A DNA stretch of 64,000 nucleotides from an uncultured Bacteroidota bacterium (GTDB lineage Bacteria; Bacteroidota; Bacteroidia; Chitinophagales; Saprospiraceae): NCBI GenBank assembly GCA_937872515.1, contig CALMSX010000082.1:1-64000 (forward strand), in the 5' to 3' direction. Numbering within the stretch: position 1 is the stretch's first letter; each line of letters begins with the position of its first letter. Below the pieces are notes generated by a model. It did no database searches. It was given only the letters and a program-made list of their open reading frames with translations, and had not been told where the DNA came from. Positions 26,706 through 34,011 of the stretch are shown piece by piece. The position numbers and the translations under genes were made by a program.

Positions 26706-27341
26706 TTATTTTTTTATTGGTTTTTTACCAAATTTAGCACAAATGGGGCACTTTTCAATTTGATGGGCCTTGGCCGGACAATATTTGCGACCATAAAAGA
26801 TGATTCTCAAATGCAATTGGTTCCAACTATCTTCTGGAAACAGGGCTTTGAGGTCCTTTTCTGTTTTTACTACATTTTTACCATCGCTTAAGCCCCACCG
26901 TTCCGCCAACCTGTGGATATGGGTGTCAACCGGAAAGGCAGGCTGCCCAAAGGCCTGCGACATGACTACCGATGCTGTCTTATGACCTACGCCCGGCAGG
27001 GCCTCTAAAGCTTCGATCTGGTCAGGTACCATGCCATTGTACTTTTCAATAAGAATGGCTGAAAGATCGTAAATAGCCTTTGCCTTCCTCGGCGCCAGCC
27101 CGCAAGGCCGCACAATGTCTTCAATTTCGGACACAGACAATGCAACCATTTTTTGAGGCGTGTCAGCCCTCTTAAACAAAAGAGGCGTAATTTTATTTAC
27201 GCGTTCATCTGTACATTGTGCAGATAACAAAACTGCTATTAAAAGAGTATAAGAATCTTTGTGCTCAAGTGGAATGGGTGTTTCGGGAAACAACTCGGCC
27301 AGAATGTTGGCAATTTCAATGGCTTTTTCCTTTTTTCTCAT
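26706..27341 (-). CDS. nth: Endonuclease III (DNA glycosylase/AP lyase)
   Basis: Nth removes oxidised pyrimidines in base-excision repair. In 211 residues it has LLSAQCTDERVNK (about 34-46) and the helix-hairpin-helix LPGVGHKTASVVM with the catalytic lysine (about 115-127). The catalytic aspartate is in FPVDTHIHRLAERWG (about 136-150). The usual C-terminal iron-sulfur loop (C-x6-C-x2-C-x5-C) is altered: here it reads C-x9-C-x2-C and then ends KFGKKPIKK with no fourth cysteine. The start codon overlaps the stop of the acyl-CoA reductase gene (TAATG), so the two are translationally coupled. Confidence 0.92.
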   Translation of the reverse strand: MRKKEKAIEIANILAELFPETPIPLEHKDSYTLLIAVLLSAQCTDERVNKITPLLFKRADTPQKMVALSVSEIEDIVRPCGLAPRKAKAIYDLSAILIEKYNGMVPDQIEALEALPGVGHKTASVVMSQAFGQPAFPVDTHIHRLAERWGLSDGKNVVKTEKDLKALFPEDSWNQLHLRIIFYGRKYCPAKAHQIEKCPICAKFGKKPIKK

Positions 27342-28372
27342 TAAAGTGCATTTAAAAAAGCAAGGGTATCCGCTCCATCTGCATAGTCGGTTAAAGCAGG
27401 GCGTTGACTTTGCCCCGGTCGAAGGGTATCAAAGTTTGAGATAGGCTCAGCACTTACTACGCATTGAATTTGACCGGCATCTTCTTTTAACCTGTCTGCC
27501 AACTGTGAAGGCTCCTTGTAGTATTCATAATGCAGTGATGCTATCCTGGAAGCCAGCCTCTTGTCTTCCAATAGTATTAAACATCCATTGTTTATGTATT
27601 GAACCCTGTTTAATAGATACAGTGCAATATTGTAATCAAAATTATTTTTGTATTTGTGGTGTAAAACAATTTCGTTGTATTGATGCAATACTTCCATCAA
27701 CTGGCCAAAATTATATCCTTCTGGTACAAATATTTTACTGACATTTCGGCATCCCAATCCAAAGTAAGTAAATATGTCTGCACCGAGGGTATAAAGGGTT
27801 TCATCGCTCTCCTGTCCTGTCAGTATGGCCACAGAATTGCGATGATTGCGTATAATATTGGGGTATTTGTCAAAGTAGGTGTGAAAATACCTGCCTGTAT
27901 TATTGGAACCTGTGGCAATTACCGCTTCCATTGACTTGAGCTGTTCGGTGAATTCAAATTGGTATTGAAAATTAGGTTCTATTTCTACCAGTAATTTTAA
28001 TAAATGCTGGATCAGAACCCTGTCTTTTTCTGATGCTTTGATCAGGGCATAATGACCACTCAGCAGGCAGCTTAGCACATCATGGAAGCCTACAGCAGGT
28101 ATATTTCCAGCCAGGATCAAACCTATTTTTTTGGGCTCCTTACTAGCTAGACCTTCGTAAGGTTTTACCCATTGGTCCAGCTTAAATTCATCCAGCATGT
28201 CTTCGCGGATGGCATTAAGTGCCAGCTGCTGTGATTCAAGGGTAAACCACCCATTTCTGGCTTTGGCTTCTTCCATGACCAATTGCCATTCTGCGTCATC
28301 CAGGAAGCGCAATTTTTCACCCAACTGAGCCAATGCTTTAATTCTGGCCGCCAGTGTCAATCTACTCCTCAT
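27341..28372 (-). CDS. LuxC-like acyl-CoA reductase
   Basis: A 343-residue member of the LuxC/aldehyde-dehydrogenase-related acyl-CoA reductase family, which reduces an acyl-thioester to an aldehyde with NAD(P)H. Motifs visible are the cofactor region KKIGLILAGNIPAVGFHD (about 81-98), the ATGSNNTGRYF segment (about 153-163) and YFGLGCRNVSKIFVPEG, whose cysteine (about 207) is the probable acyl-binding nucleophile. It is shorter than Vibrio LuxC (about 480). A LuxE-like partner is encoded at 1488-2516. It overlaps rluD upstream by 11 nt and nth downstream by 1 nt, forming a tight three-gene unit. Confidence 0.82.
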   Translation of the reverse strand: MRSRLTLAARIKALAQLGEKLRFLDDAEWQLVMEEAKARNGWFTLESQQLALNAIREDMLDEFKLDQWVKPYEGLASKEPKKIGLILAGNIPAVGFHDVLSCLLSGHYALIKASEKDRVLIQHLLKLLVEIEPNFQYQFEFTEQLKSMEAVIATGSNNTGRYFHTYFDKYPNIIRNHRNSVAILTGQESDETLYTLGADIFTYFGLGCRNVSKIFVPEGYNFGQLMEVLHQYNEIVLHHKYKNNFDYNIALYLLNRVQYINNGCLILLEDKRLASRIASLHYEYYKEPSQLADRLKEDAGQIQCVVSAEPISNFDTLRPGQSQRPALTDYADGADTLAFLNAL

Positions 28373-29432
28373 TTTCGTTCAATGTCTCTTTTCTGCTTTT
28401 AACATAACCCCTCCACTTGTCCAAAACATTGGCCATATCAGTTGGTAAAGGGGATTCAAACCTCATTTTTTCGCCTGTTGTAGGGTGTTCAAAACCCAGC
28501 ACTCTTGCGTGCAGGCCTTGTCGTGACAATATGGTGAAACAGTTTTCTACAAATTGTTTGTATTTCGAAAAAATTGTGCCTTTTAATATTTTATCGCCGC
28601 CATATCTTGAGTCATTAAAAAGGGTATTGCCCTTGTACTTCATGTGTACCCTGATTTGGTGGGTTCTGCCTGTCTCTAATACACATTGTACCAAACTTAC
28701 GTAATACAGCCTTTCCAAAACTTTAAAATGAGTGATGGCATGTTTGCCCTGATCTCCTTCAGGGTAAACGTAAAAACGTTTAGGAAGGGTAGGGTGCCTT
28801 CCAATATGACCTGTTATGGTTCCTTCTTCCTGCTCTGGCTCTCCCCATACCAGGGCAACATATTCCCGTTCAATGGTATGGTAAAAAAATTGCCTTGCCA
28901 AATGGGTCATGGCATAGTCGGTTTTTGCAATTACCATTAAACCAGAAGTGTCCTTGTCTATTCTGTGCACCAATCCGGGTCTCGATGCGGTATTGCCCTG
29001 CATTACGGGAAGCGACTGATCTTTAAAATGATACAACAAAGCATTTACAAGGGTTCCATTTGGATTGCCAACCCCTGGATGTACTACCAGGCCCGGTTGT
29101 TTATTGATGACCAAAACATCTGCATCTTCATAAACGATGTCAAGTGGAATGGGCTCGGGTTCGAGCACCTCCACATCATCCGGATTTCGTGGCAAAACCA
29201 AGGATATAACATCATCTGCTTTGATTTTATAATTGGCTTTTACTTCTTTTTCATTGACAAGAATGCAGGAAGCTTTGATTGCATTTTGAAGCCTGTTTCT
29301 GGAAACCTGGTCCAGTTTGTCCATTAAAAATTTGTCAATTCTCAGTGGCCTTTGGCCTTTGTCCACCGTTATTTGTTCGTGGATGTAGAGATCGTCCTGC
29401 TTTTCGAGGTCTGAAATTTTGATTGAAGTCAT
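28362..29432 (-). CDS. rluD: RluA-family 23S rRNA pseudouridine synthase (RluD-like)
   Basis: The enzyme isomerises specific uridines in 23S rRNA. RluD targets helix 69 positions 1911, 1915 and 1917 in Escherichia coli. The N-terminal S4 RNA-binding domain begins at LRIDKFLMDKLDQVSRNRLQNAIK (about 30-53). The catalytic motif HRIDKDTSGLMVIAKT with its aspartate is near residues 158-173, and GRTHQIRVHMKYKG is near 258. The ATG at 29432 (MTSIKISDLEKQ) is preferred; the one at 29450 would overlap the previous gene. RluD versus a close RluA paralogue cannot be separated here. Confidence 0.88.
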   Translation of the reverse strand: MTSIKISDLEKQDDLYIHEQITVDKGQRPLRIDKFLMDKLDQVSRNRLQNAIKASCILVNEKEVKANYKIKADDVISLVLPRNPDDVEVLEPEPIPLDIVYEDADVLVINKQPGLVVHPGVGNPNGTLVNALLYHFKDQSLPVMQGNTASRPGLVHRIDKDTSGLMVIAKTDYAMTHLARQFFYHTIEREYVALVWGEPEQEEGTITGHIGRHPTLPKRFYVYPEGDQGKHAITHFKVLERLYYVSLVQCVLETGRTHQIRVHMKYKGNTLFNDSRYGGDKILKGTIFSKYKQFVENCFTILSRQGLHARVLGFEHPTTGEKMRFESPLPTDMANVLDKWRGYVKSRKETLNENEE

Positions 29433-29439
29433 TATACTG

Positions 29440-30153
29440 TTAAAATGCAAAGGTAACGCCTATATCCCACTTTAAAACGTCTGTTGTGGATTTTTGAAGG
29501 TCAAAGGCTTCTATGGTACTTTCTTTAATAGTAATATTTTCTTCTTTCAAGATGTAAAAAGCAGTTGACAAACCGGCAATATAACTAAACCGCCCATGTA
29601 CATAAATGTTGTCAGTAACCGGAAAATTGCATCCGAGCCCCACACCATACTTTAAGGAAAAATCTGACTTTTCCCATTCAGTATCGCCGCTTTCATCTGC
29701 ATCCGGGGGGTTGAAGGTAGTGGTGGTGAAAAACAAATTGCCTCCAAAATTTAATTCGCTGAAAAATTCAAGTTTATTGATTTTTAGCGGCAAATAGTAC
29801 CTTCCAATGAGTTCGAGGGTCAAAAACTGGCTCGTACTTGTAACATCCCAGCTTTCTGTTTCACCATCAACAACAAAATCAATATCTGCTGCATATTGAT
29901 CCATGATTCCATAGCCCAGTTCTATACCACTAAATAAGGGCTTTTCTGGTTTTATTTGCCTCAAATACCCCAGATTGAGTTGAAAAATGGGATCGGGGTG
30001 CTTCTTCGAAAAGGCTCCCTGAGGTGTCATACCCCCGAGACCAAAAGTGATCATACTTACCTTATCAGATGGCTCATTGTACGGTACCTCACCGGCATTG
30101 ATCACTTCTTCCTGGGCAGCACCACTGGCCACCCAACAGCAGAGGACTGTCAT
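29440..30153 (-). CDS. Outer-membrane beta-barrel protein
   Basis: The open frame extends to 30219 but would overlap the divergent PLP-enzyme gene and its promoter. The start at 30153 (MTVLCCWVASGAAQ) is therefore proposed, giving a cleavable signal ending GAAQ; a non-ATG start slightly upstream could lengthen the basic n-region. The mature protein has alternating amphipathic strands (FQLNLGYLRQI, SGIELGYGI, FSELNFGGNLFF, SLKYGVGLGCNF, IYVHGRFSYIAGL) and ends in an aromatic terminal strand, IGVTFAF. This is the form of small OmpA/PorT-like barrels in Bacteroidota. No specific role can be assigned. Confidence 0.72.
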   Translation of the reverse strand: MTVLCCWVASGAAQEEVINAGEVPYNEPSDKVSMITFGLGGMTPQGAFSKKHPDPIFQLNLGYLRQIKPEKPLFSGIELGYGIMDQYAADIDFVVDGETESWDVTSTSQFLTLELIGRYYLPLKINKLEFFSELNFGGNLFFTTTTFNPPDADESGDTEWEKSDFSLKYGVGLGCNFPVTDNIYVHGRFSYIAGLSTAFYILKEENITIKESTIEAFDLQKSTTDVLKWDIGVTFAF

Positions 30154-30179
30154 TGCCAGTGTTATTTTATTTATTTTTG
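30153..30179 (+). promoter_or_regulatory. Promoter of the trans-sulfuration enzyme gene
   Basis: TATTTTTG (30172-30179) is a perfect -7 box 21 nt before the ATG. A TTG at 30153-30155 lies 16 nt upstream of it, slightly short of the usual spacing. Confidence 0.45.
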
Positions 30180-30199
30180 AAGTTATAAATAGATCATAA

Positions 30200-31396
30200 A
30201 TGAATAACCGCAACATCAATTTTAAAACTTTATGTGTAATTGAGCATAAAGATACAAAAACTACCCCTCCTCATCAACTGCCCATTTATGCTACTTCTTC
30301 TTTCGTTTTTGAAGAGGTGGAAGAAAGCATTGAAATCTTTAAGGGCAACAAAACCGGCCACGTCTATTCCAGATATGGCAACCCTACCATAGATACGGTG
30401 GCAGAAAAAATAGCAGCTATGGAGGGTAACGGCTGTGAAGAAGCGCCCTTTGCTTTCCTGACTTCCAGCGGGATGTCAGCCATCAGCACATTGTTGTATA
30501 CCCTTCTCAATGCCGGTGATGCCATCTTAACCCAGGCCAATATCTATGGAGGCACTACTGAGTTGTTTAACAAGGTTTTGTCCCGCCACGGCATCAGTCC
30601 TGTTTTTGCCCGATTTGATCAAATGGAGGAATTGGAAAACATTATTGTCAACCATCCTGGCATCAAAGCCATCTACCTCGAAACGCCATCTAATCCCACC
30701 CTTGACTGTGTGGATCTGCAAGCCATTTCCGGTTTGGCCCAAAGGCATGGCCTTTTTACGGTGATAGACAATACCTTTTGCACTCCTTATCTGCAACAGC
30801 CTTTTTTATTTGGAATTGATTTTGTTATCCACTCTGCTACCAAATACCTCAATGGCCATGGCAATTCTCTTGCCGGTGTCATTTTGGGAAGAAACAATGA
30901 ACTCAAGGCGGCTGTCAAAACCACTTTGAAATTGATGGGTGGTACCTGCAATGCATGGGATGCCTGGCTGCTGAACAATGGACTCAAGACCCTTGCCCTG
31001 AGGATGGATGCTCACTGCAACAATTCTATGAAATTGGCCGCATGGCTAAATAATCATCCGAGAGTAACAAAGGTCAATTATATCGGACTTCAGAATCATC
31101 CTTTCCATGAGATTGCAACTAAACAAATGAGGGCTTATGGAGGTATGCTAAGTTTTATGGTAGATGGTTCAATGGCAGATACTTTTGGGGTAATCAACAA
31201 ATTGTCGTTGTGCACGCAGGCGCCTACCCTCGGAGATGTTGATACCCTTATTCTACACCCCGCATCCAGCTCTCATCTCAACGTGGACAAAGAGTTGAGG
31301 GAATCGTTTGGCATTACGGATAACCTGATAAGGGTATCTGTAGGTATTGAAGATATCAATGATATAATTGCTGATTTCGAACAGGCACTTAAATAA
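30200..31396 (+). CDS. Cys/Met metabolism PLP-dependent enzyme (trans-sulfuration family)
   Basis: A 398-residue fold-type I PLP enzyme of the cystathionine synthase/lyase and O-acetylhomoserine sulfhydrylase family. It has YSRYGNPT (about 56-63), the cofactor-stacking region SSGMSA, the PLP-ring aspartate in TVIDNTFCTPYLQ and the Schiff-base lysine in SATKYLNGHGNS (about 211-222). The C-terminal LPAS-like segment LILHPASSSH and IRVSVGIEDI are conserved. The active-site cysteine of methionine gamma-lyase is replaced (YGGTTELF), which argues against that activity. Cystathionine gamma-synthase, gamma-lyase or a sulfhydrylase all remain possible. It is transcribed alone from its own promoter. 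Confidence 0.87.
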   Translation: MNNRNINFKTLCVIEHKDTKTTPPHQLPIYATSSFVFEEVEESIEIFKGNKTGHVYSRYGNPTIDTVAEKIAAMEGNGCEEAPFAFLTSSGMSAISTLLYTLLNAGDAILTQANIYGGTTELFNKVLSRHGISPVFARFDQMEELENIIVNHPGIKAIYLETPSNPTLDCVDLQAISGLAQRHGLFTVIDNTFCTPYLQQPFLFGIDFVIHSATKYLNGHGNSLAGVILGRNNELKAAVKTTLKLMGGTCNAWDAWLLNNGLKTLALRMDAHCNNSMKLAAWLNNHPRVTKVNYIGLQNHPFHEIATKQMRAYGGMLSFMVDGSMADTFGVINKLSLCTQAPTLGDVDTLILHPASSSHLNVDKELRESFGITDNLIRVSVGIEDINDIIADFEQALK

Positions 31397-31462
31397 AAAA
31401 GCCCCGGAGAAAGAATCCTCCGAGGCCACCCGAACGCTATGAAAAATTAAAGTACTATCTCT
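31395..31462 (-). ncRNA. Candidate small RNA, copy 1
   Basis: Read on the minus strand, a perfect -7 box is followed by about 67 nt ending in a strong hairpin and a T run. The stem arms are 31401-31409 and 31418-31426, with 8 of 9 positions paired, an 8-nt loop and then six T. The segment 31395-31463 is identical in all 69 positions to copy 2. No open reading frame with an ATG fits inside. The 5' part (about 31427-31462) is AU-rich and predicted unstructured, with a GC-rich GCGTTCGGGT patch just before the terminator. It matches no RNA family I recognise. Confidence 0.6.
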
Positions 31463-31474
31463 GCTGCAAATATA
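31395..31474. repeat. Direct repeat unit, copy 1
   Basis: The 69-nt core (31395-31463) is identical to 31592-31660. After three differing bases, CAAATATATA (31467-31476) is also shared with the other copy. Homology stops at the T-run side, and the 117-nt stretch between the copies is unrelated AT-rich sequence. Confidence 0.95.
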
Positions 31475-31498
31475 TAGCAATCAAATTTGTTGTAACAA
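31467..31498 (-). promoter_or_regulatory. Promoter of candidate small RNA copy 1
   Basis: Minus strand: TTG (31496-31498), 21-nt spacer, TATATTTG (31467-31474). It fits the Bacteroidota consensus, with the same spacer length as copy 2. Confidence 0.6.
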
Positions 31499-31591
31499 AA
31501 AAAATGAATTTTTTTTTGAAGATTCAGTAAATTTGTTTGTAAACATTTTGTTATCAAATGATTATGAAAATTTTGGATTTCCAATAAAAAC

Positions 31592-31659
31592 AAAAAAGCC
31601 CCGGAGAAAGAATCCTCCGAGGCCACCCGAACGCTATGAAAAATTAAAGTACTATCTCT
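31592..31659 (-). ncRNA. Candidate small RNA, copy 2
   Basis: This copy is identical to copy 1 over 69 nt. It has the same hairpin (arms 31598-31606 and 31615-31623) followed by six T on the minus strand, and its own promoter. Expected transcript start is about 31658. The sequence next to the -7 box and the -33 region differs from copy 1, yet the spacing is the same, so the promoter seems maintained rather than merely copied. Confidence 0.6.
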
Positions 31660-31671
31660 GACACAAATATA
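31592..31671. repeat. Direct repeat unit, copy 2
   Basis: Second copy of the element described at 31395-31474, 197 nt further along in the same orientation. Confidence 0.95.
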
Positions 31672-31695
31672 TATTAATTAATAGGGAAAAGTCAA
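31664..31695 (-). promoter_or_regulatory. Promoter of candidate small RNA copy 2
   Basis: Minus strand: TTG (31693-31695, in CTTGAC), 21-nt spacer, TATATTTG (31664-31671). Confidence 0.6.
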
Positions 31696-31737
31696 GTCTT
31701 TTCACAAAATTTTAACATTTACCTCTCATTTTGCCCT

Positions 31738-32115
31738 ATGAAATGGATAATTACTTTGTTATTTGTTTTTACAAGTCTTGCATTCACCTGGTCTCAAGCT
31801 GATTCTACCCGCATAGATTCTGTTTCCTATCAACACGAATGGCAGGTCAAGGTCTTAAATTATCGAATATCGGGCCGGACAGCTTCTGGTGTCCACACGA
31901 AAAGGATAAAAGAACCTTTTGTAGCCATTTCCCGCGATTTACTCTCCGCTCTGCCTTTGGGGTCTTACATAGAATTGTCAGATTGCCTATGGGCCGGTAA
32001 ATACAGGGTGATGGACAAAATGGGCAAACGGCACACCAATGCCATCGATGTATTTTCTAAGAAAAAAAACAGAGGCATTCAGTACTGCCGATGTAAATCT
32101 GTTGAAAGTAACTGA
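31738..32115 (+). CDS. Exported 3D-domain protein
   Basis: A 125-residue protein with a cleavable signal (MKWIITLLFVFTSLAFTWSQA). The mature part reads like the 3D (three-aspartate) domain related to the double-psi barrel of MltA and YocH/Rpf enzymes: YRISGRTASGVHT, FVAISRDLLSALPLGSYIEL (about 60-79), YRVMDKM and NAIDVF (about 100-105). The aspartates of the DKM and IDVF motifs are the presumed catalytic or structural ones. A role in peptidoglycan binding or cleavage is possible, but domain-only proteins of this size are uncharacterised. It converges on the amylase gene with a 2-nt gap. Confidence 0.78.
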   Translation: MKWIITLLFVFTSLAFTWSQADSTRIDSVSYQHEWQVKVLNYRISGRTASGVHTKRIKEPFVAISRDLLSALPLGSYIELSDCLWAGKYRVMDKMGKRHTNAIDVFSKKKNRGIQYCRCKSVESN

Positions 32116-32117
32116 AC

Positions 32118-33983
32118 TTAGATTTTTTTCATCACAATACCGGAGTAAGCAGAAAAAACCAGCTCTTTTTCTTTCATCTCAACGCCAGTGCTGAAAACGG
32201 GTTTAAAACCACTGACCTGATCGATGTTGATTGTTTTTGAATTGGGCTCTGCATTGATTAAAACCATCATTTTTTCATCATCTGTTTCTCTGCTATAGGC
32301 CATGATGCCACTACCGGCCAACTCCCTAAGAAAGGCATAACTGCCCTTTTGTAATGCTAGGTGGCTTTTCCTCAAGTGACAGAGCGAAACCATGTAGTCA
32401 AATTGCTGTTGGTCAAAGACCGGTGTATCCACATACTGGCCACCTCTGACGTCTATTGGCGTTTCAGGCTTCATTTCTATGTCTTCCCAACACAATGGCT
32501 TTCTGTTATCGGGATCGTCAGCACCCCACATTCCCATTTCGTCGCCATTCCAGATGTGAGGAGCCCCTTTAAATGTAAATTGATGCAACAACACCACGTT
32601 CATTTTTTGTTTGGCACTGGCATCCGGCCGACCTGTTTTATAATTGGGGTTTTCGGCTGGCTTGCTGTGGAATTTGTATTTATTGGAATTGTAAAGAGCG
32701 GATAAAATCCGTTCTGAATCATGAGATGAAACCAAATTCATCATCGCATCCTGAGTGCCTGGCCTGTACTTTTGGTAAATACTATCAATCTGATCATAAA
32801 ACGCTGTAAGACTGATTTTGTCATCCCCCTGGTTTACATAACATCTTACTGGTTTAAACCACTGATAGTGCATTACTGCATCAAATACATCACCTTTTAC
32901 CCAGGGTTCTGCATCCATCAATTCATCCGGCCATTTGGTCCACCAGTTTTCACCAACCAGGTAAAATTCATCATTAATGCCTCTTACATGTTTGCGCAAA
33001 TCTCGCCAAAACCCAAGGGGTACATGTTCTGCTACATCCAAACGCATGCCATCGATGCCATCATCCGGATTGCCATCATTGTTGGGATCCATCCAGCGCT
33101 GGCACACGGCAAAGATGTGTGACTTAACCTCATCAGGCATATTTCCTTCAAAGGGATGACCGAATTTTTTTTCGGTGGCCCTGATTTTTTTAAGTTCCGG
33201 CATCGTTTTTACACCCAGCCAGCCATCGTACTCCCACTCATTGGCAGAGGTTGCCGGATCATCAAACGATTTGATTTCATACCAGGAGGCAAAGGGTGAT
33301 GCCTTTCCTTTTTGAATGATGTCCTGAAAAGCCCAAAACTCAGGACCTGTATGGTTCCATGAATAATCGAGCACTACTTTTATCCCGGCTTGATGCAATT
33401 GGCGGATGACTTCAACAAATTTTTTATCCGCACTGGTCCACACCCAGGTTGCAGGATTGGCAGGATCTTCTTTTTTCATAAGGGCAATATCTCCATCCCT
33501 GTCATCACCAAAATTGACATCTATGTGGTGGTAATTTCGGGCATCGTATTTGTGCAGGCTGGGTGAATCATTGAGTGGATTAAAATAGACTGCATTGATG
33601 CCCAGTTTTTGAAGATAGGAGATTTTTTGCAAAACTCCCTCCAGGTCGCCACCATACCTTCGCATTTGAATGGTGCGGTAAAAATCGAGCCCTGTTTCTT
33701 TTGCCCATGCTTCCTGTTCATACCAGTTGTGATTCCATGGTGTTACGGACCAACTGGCAGGAATAGAATCCATCAAAGCTCCTTTCATGGTTTCAAGGGT
33801 TGGGTCGTTGGCAGGATTGCCATTCCTGAATCGCTCAACAAAAATTTGATACCATATCGCCGAAGATGCCCACCCAGGGGCTTCATTCAATTTTGCCATT
33901 TCGTTGGATTTGTTTTGGTTAGACTGGCACGAAACGACCAGAATGATGAGAACAAAGTATATAAATGAAACTACACTTTTCAT
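32118..33983 (-). CDS. GH13 alpha-amylase-family lipoprotein
   Basis: A 621-residue glycoside hydrolase family 13 enzyme on a lipoprotein signal (MKSVVSFIYFVLIILVVSC, Cys 19). The four GH13 regions are present: VVLDYSWNHTG (about 202-212), GMRLDVAEHVP with the nucleophile aspartate (about 309-319), LVGENWW with the acid/base glutamate (about 336-342) and LVSSHDSERI with the transition-state aspartate (about 412-421). The N-terminal IWYQIFVERFRNG resembles neopullulanase or cyclomaltodextrinase-like enzymes. Action on starch-like or malto-oligosaccharide glucans at the cell surface or in the periplasm is likely. A SusC/SusD operon 16 kb away is not linked to it. Confidence 0.88.
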   Translation of the reverse strand: MKSVVSFIYFVLIILVVSCQSNQNKSNEMAKLNEAPGWASSAIWYQIFVERFRNGNPANDPTLETMKGALMDSIPASWSVTPWNHNWYEQEAWAKETGLDFYRTIQMRRYGGDLEGVLQKISYLQKLGINAVYFNPLNDSPSLHKYDARNYHHIDVNFGDDRDGDIALMKKEDPANPATWVWTSADKKFVEVIRQLHQAGIKVVLDYSWNHTGPEFWAFQDIIQKGKASPFASWYEIKSFDDPATSANEWEYDGWLGVKTMPELKKIRATEKKFGHPFEGNMPDEVKSHIFAVCQRWMDPNNDGNPDDGIDGMRLDVAEHVPLGFWRDLRKHVRGINDEFYLVGENWWTKWPDELMDAEPWVKGDVFDAVMHYQWFKPVRCYVNQGDDKISLTAFYDQIDSIYQKYRPGTQDAMMNLVSSHDSERILSALYNSNKYKFHSKPAENPNYKTGRPDASAKQKMNVVLLHQFTFKGAPHIWNGDEMGMWGADDPDNRKPLCWEDIEMKPETPIDVRGGQYVDTPVFDQQQFDYMVSLCHLRKSHLALQKGSYAFLRELAGSGIMAYSRETDDEKMMVLINAEPNSKTINIDQVSGFKPVFSTGVEMKEKELVFSAYSGIVMKKI

Positions 33984-34011
33984 GTGGTATTTTTTTTGAT
34001 TTTGTATGGGG

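Larger units (their letters stand above)
31397..31737. other. Intergenic region holding the tandem small-RNA repeats
   Basis: This 341-nt gap lies between the PLP-enzyme gene and the 3D-domain gene, which are both on the plus strand. It contains two copies of the small-RNA element on the minus strand and AT-rich spacer. The copy nearest the PLP gene begins right at its stop codon, so its hairpin may also terminate that gene's transcript. Confidence 0.8.

Noticed and set aside
31253-31480. A 75-codon minus-strand open frame overlapping small-RNA copy 1
   Set aside because: It starts at TTG inside the promoter spacer, runs antisense into the PLP-enzyme gene, and copy 2 has no equivalent frame; the RNA element explains the region better.
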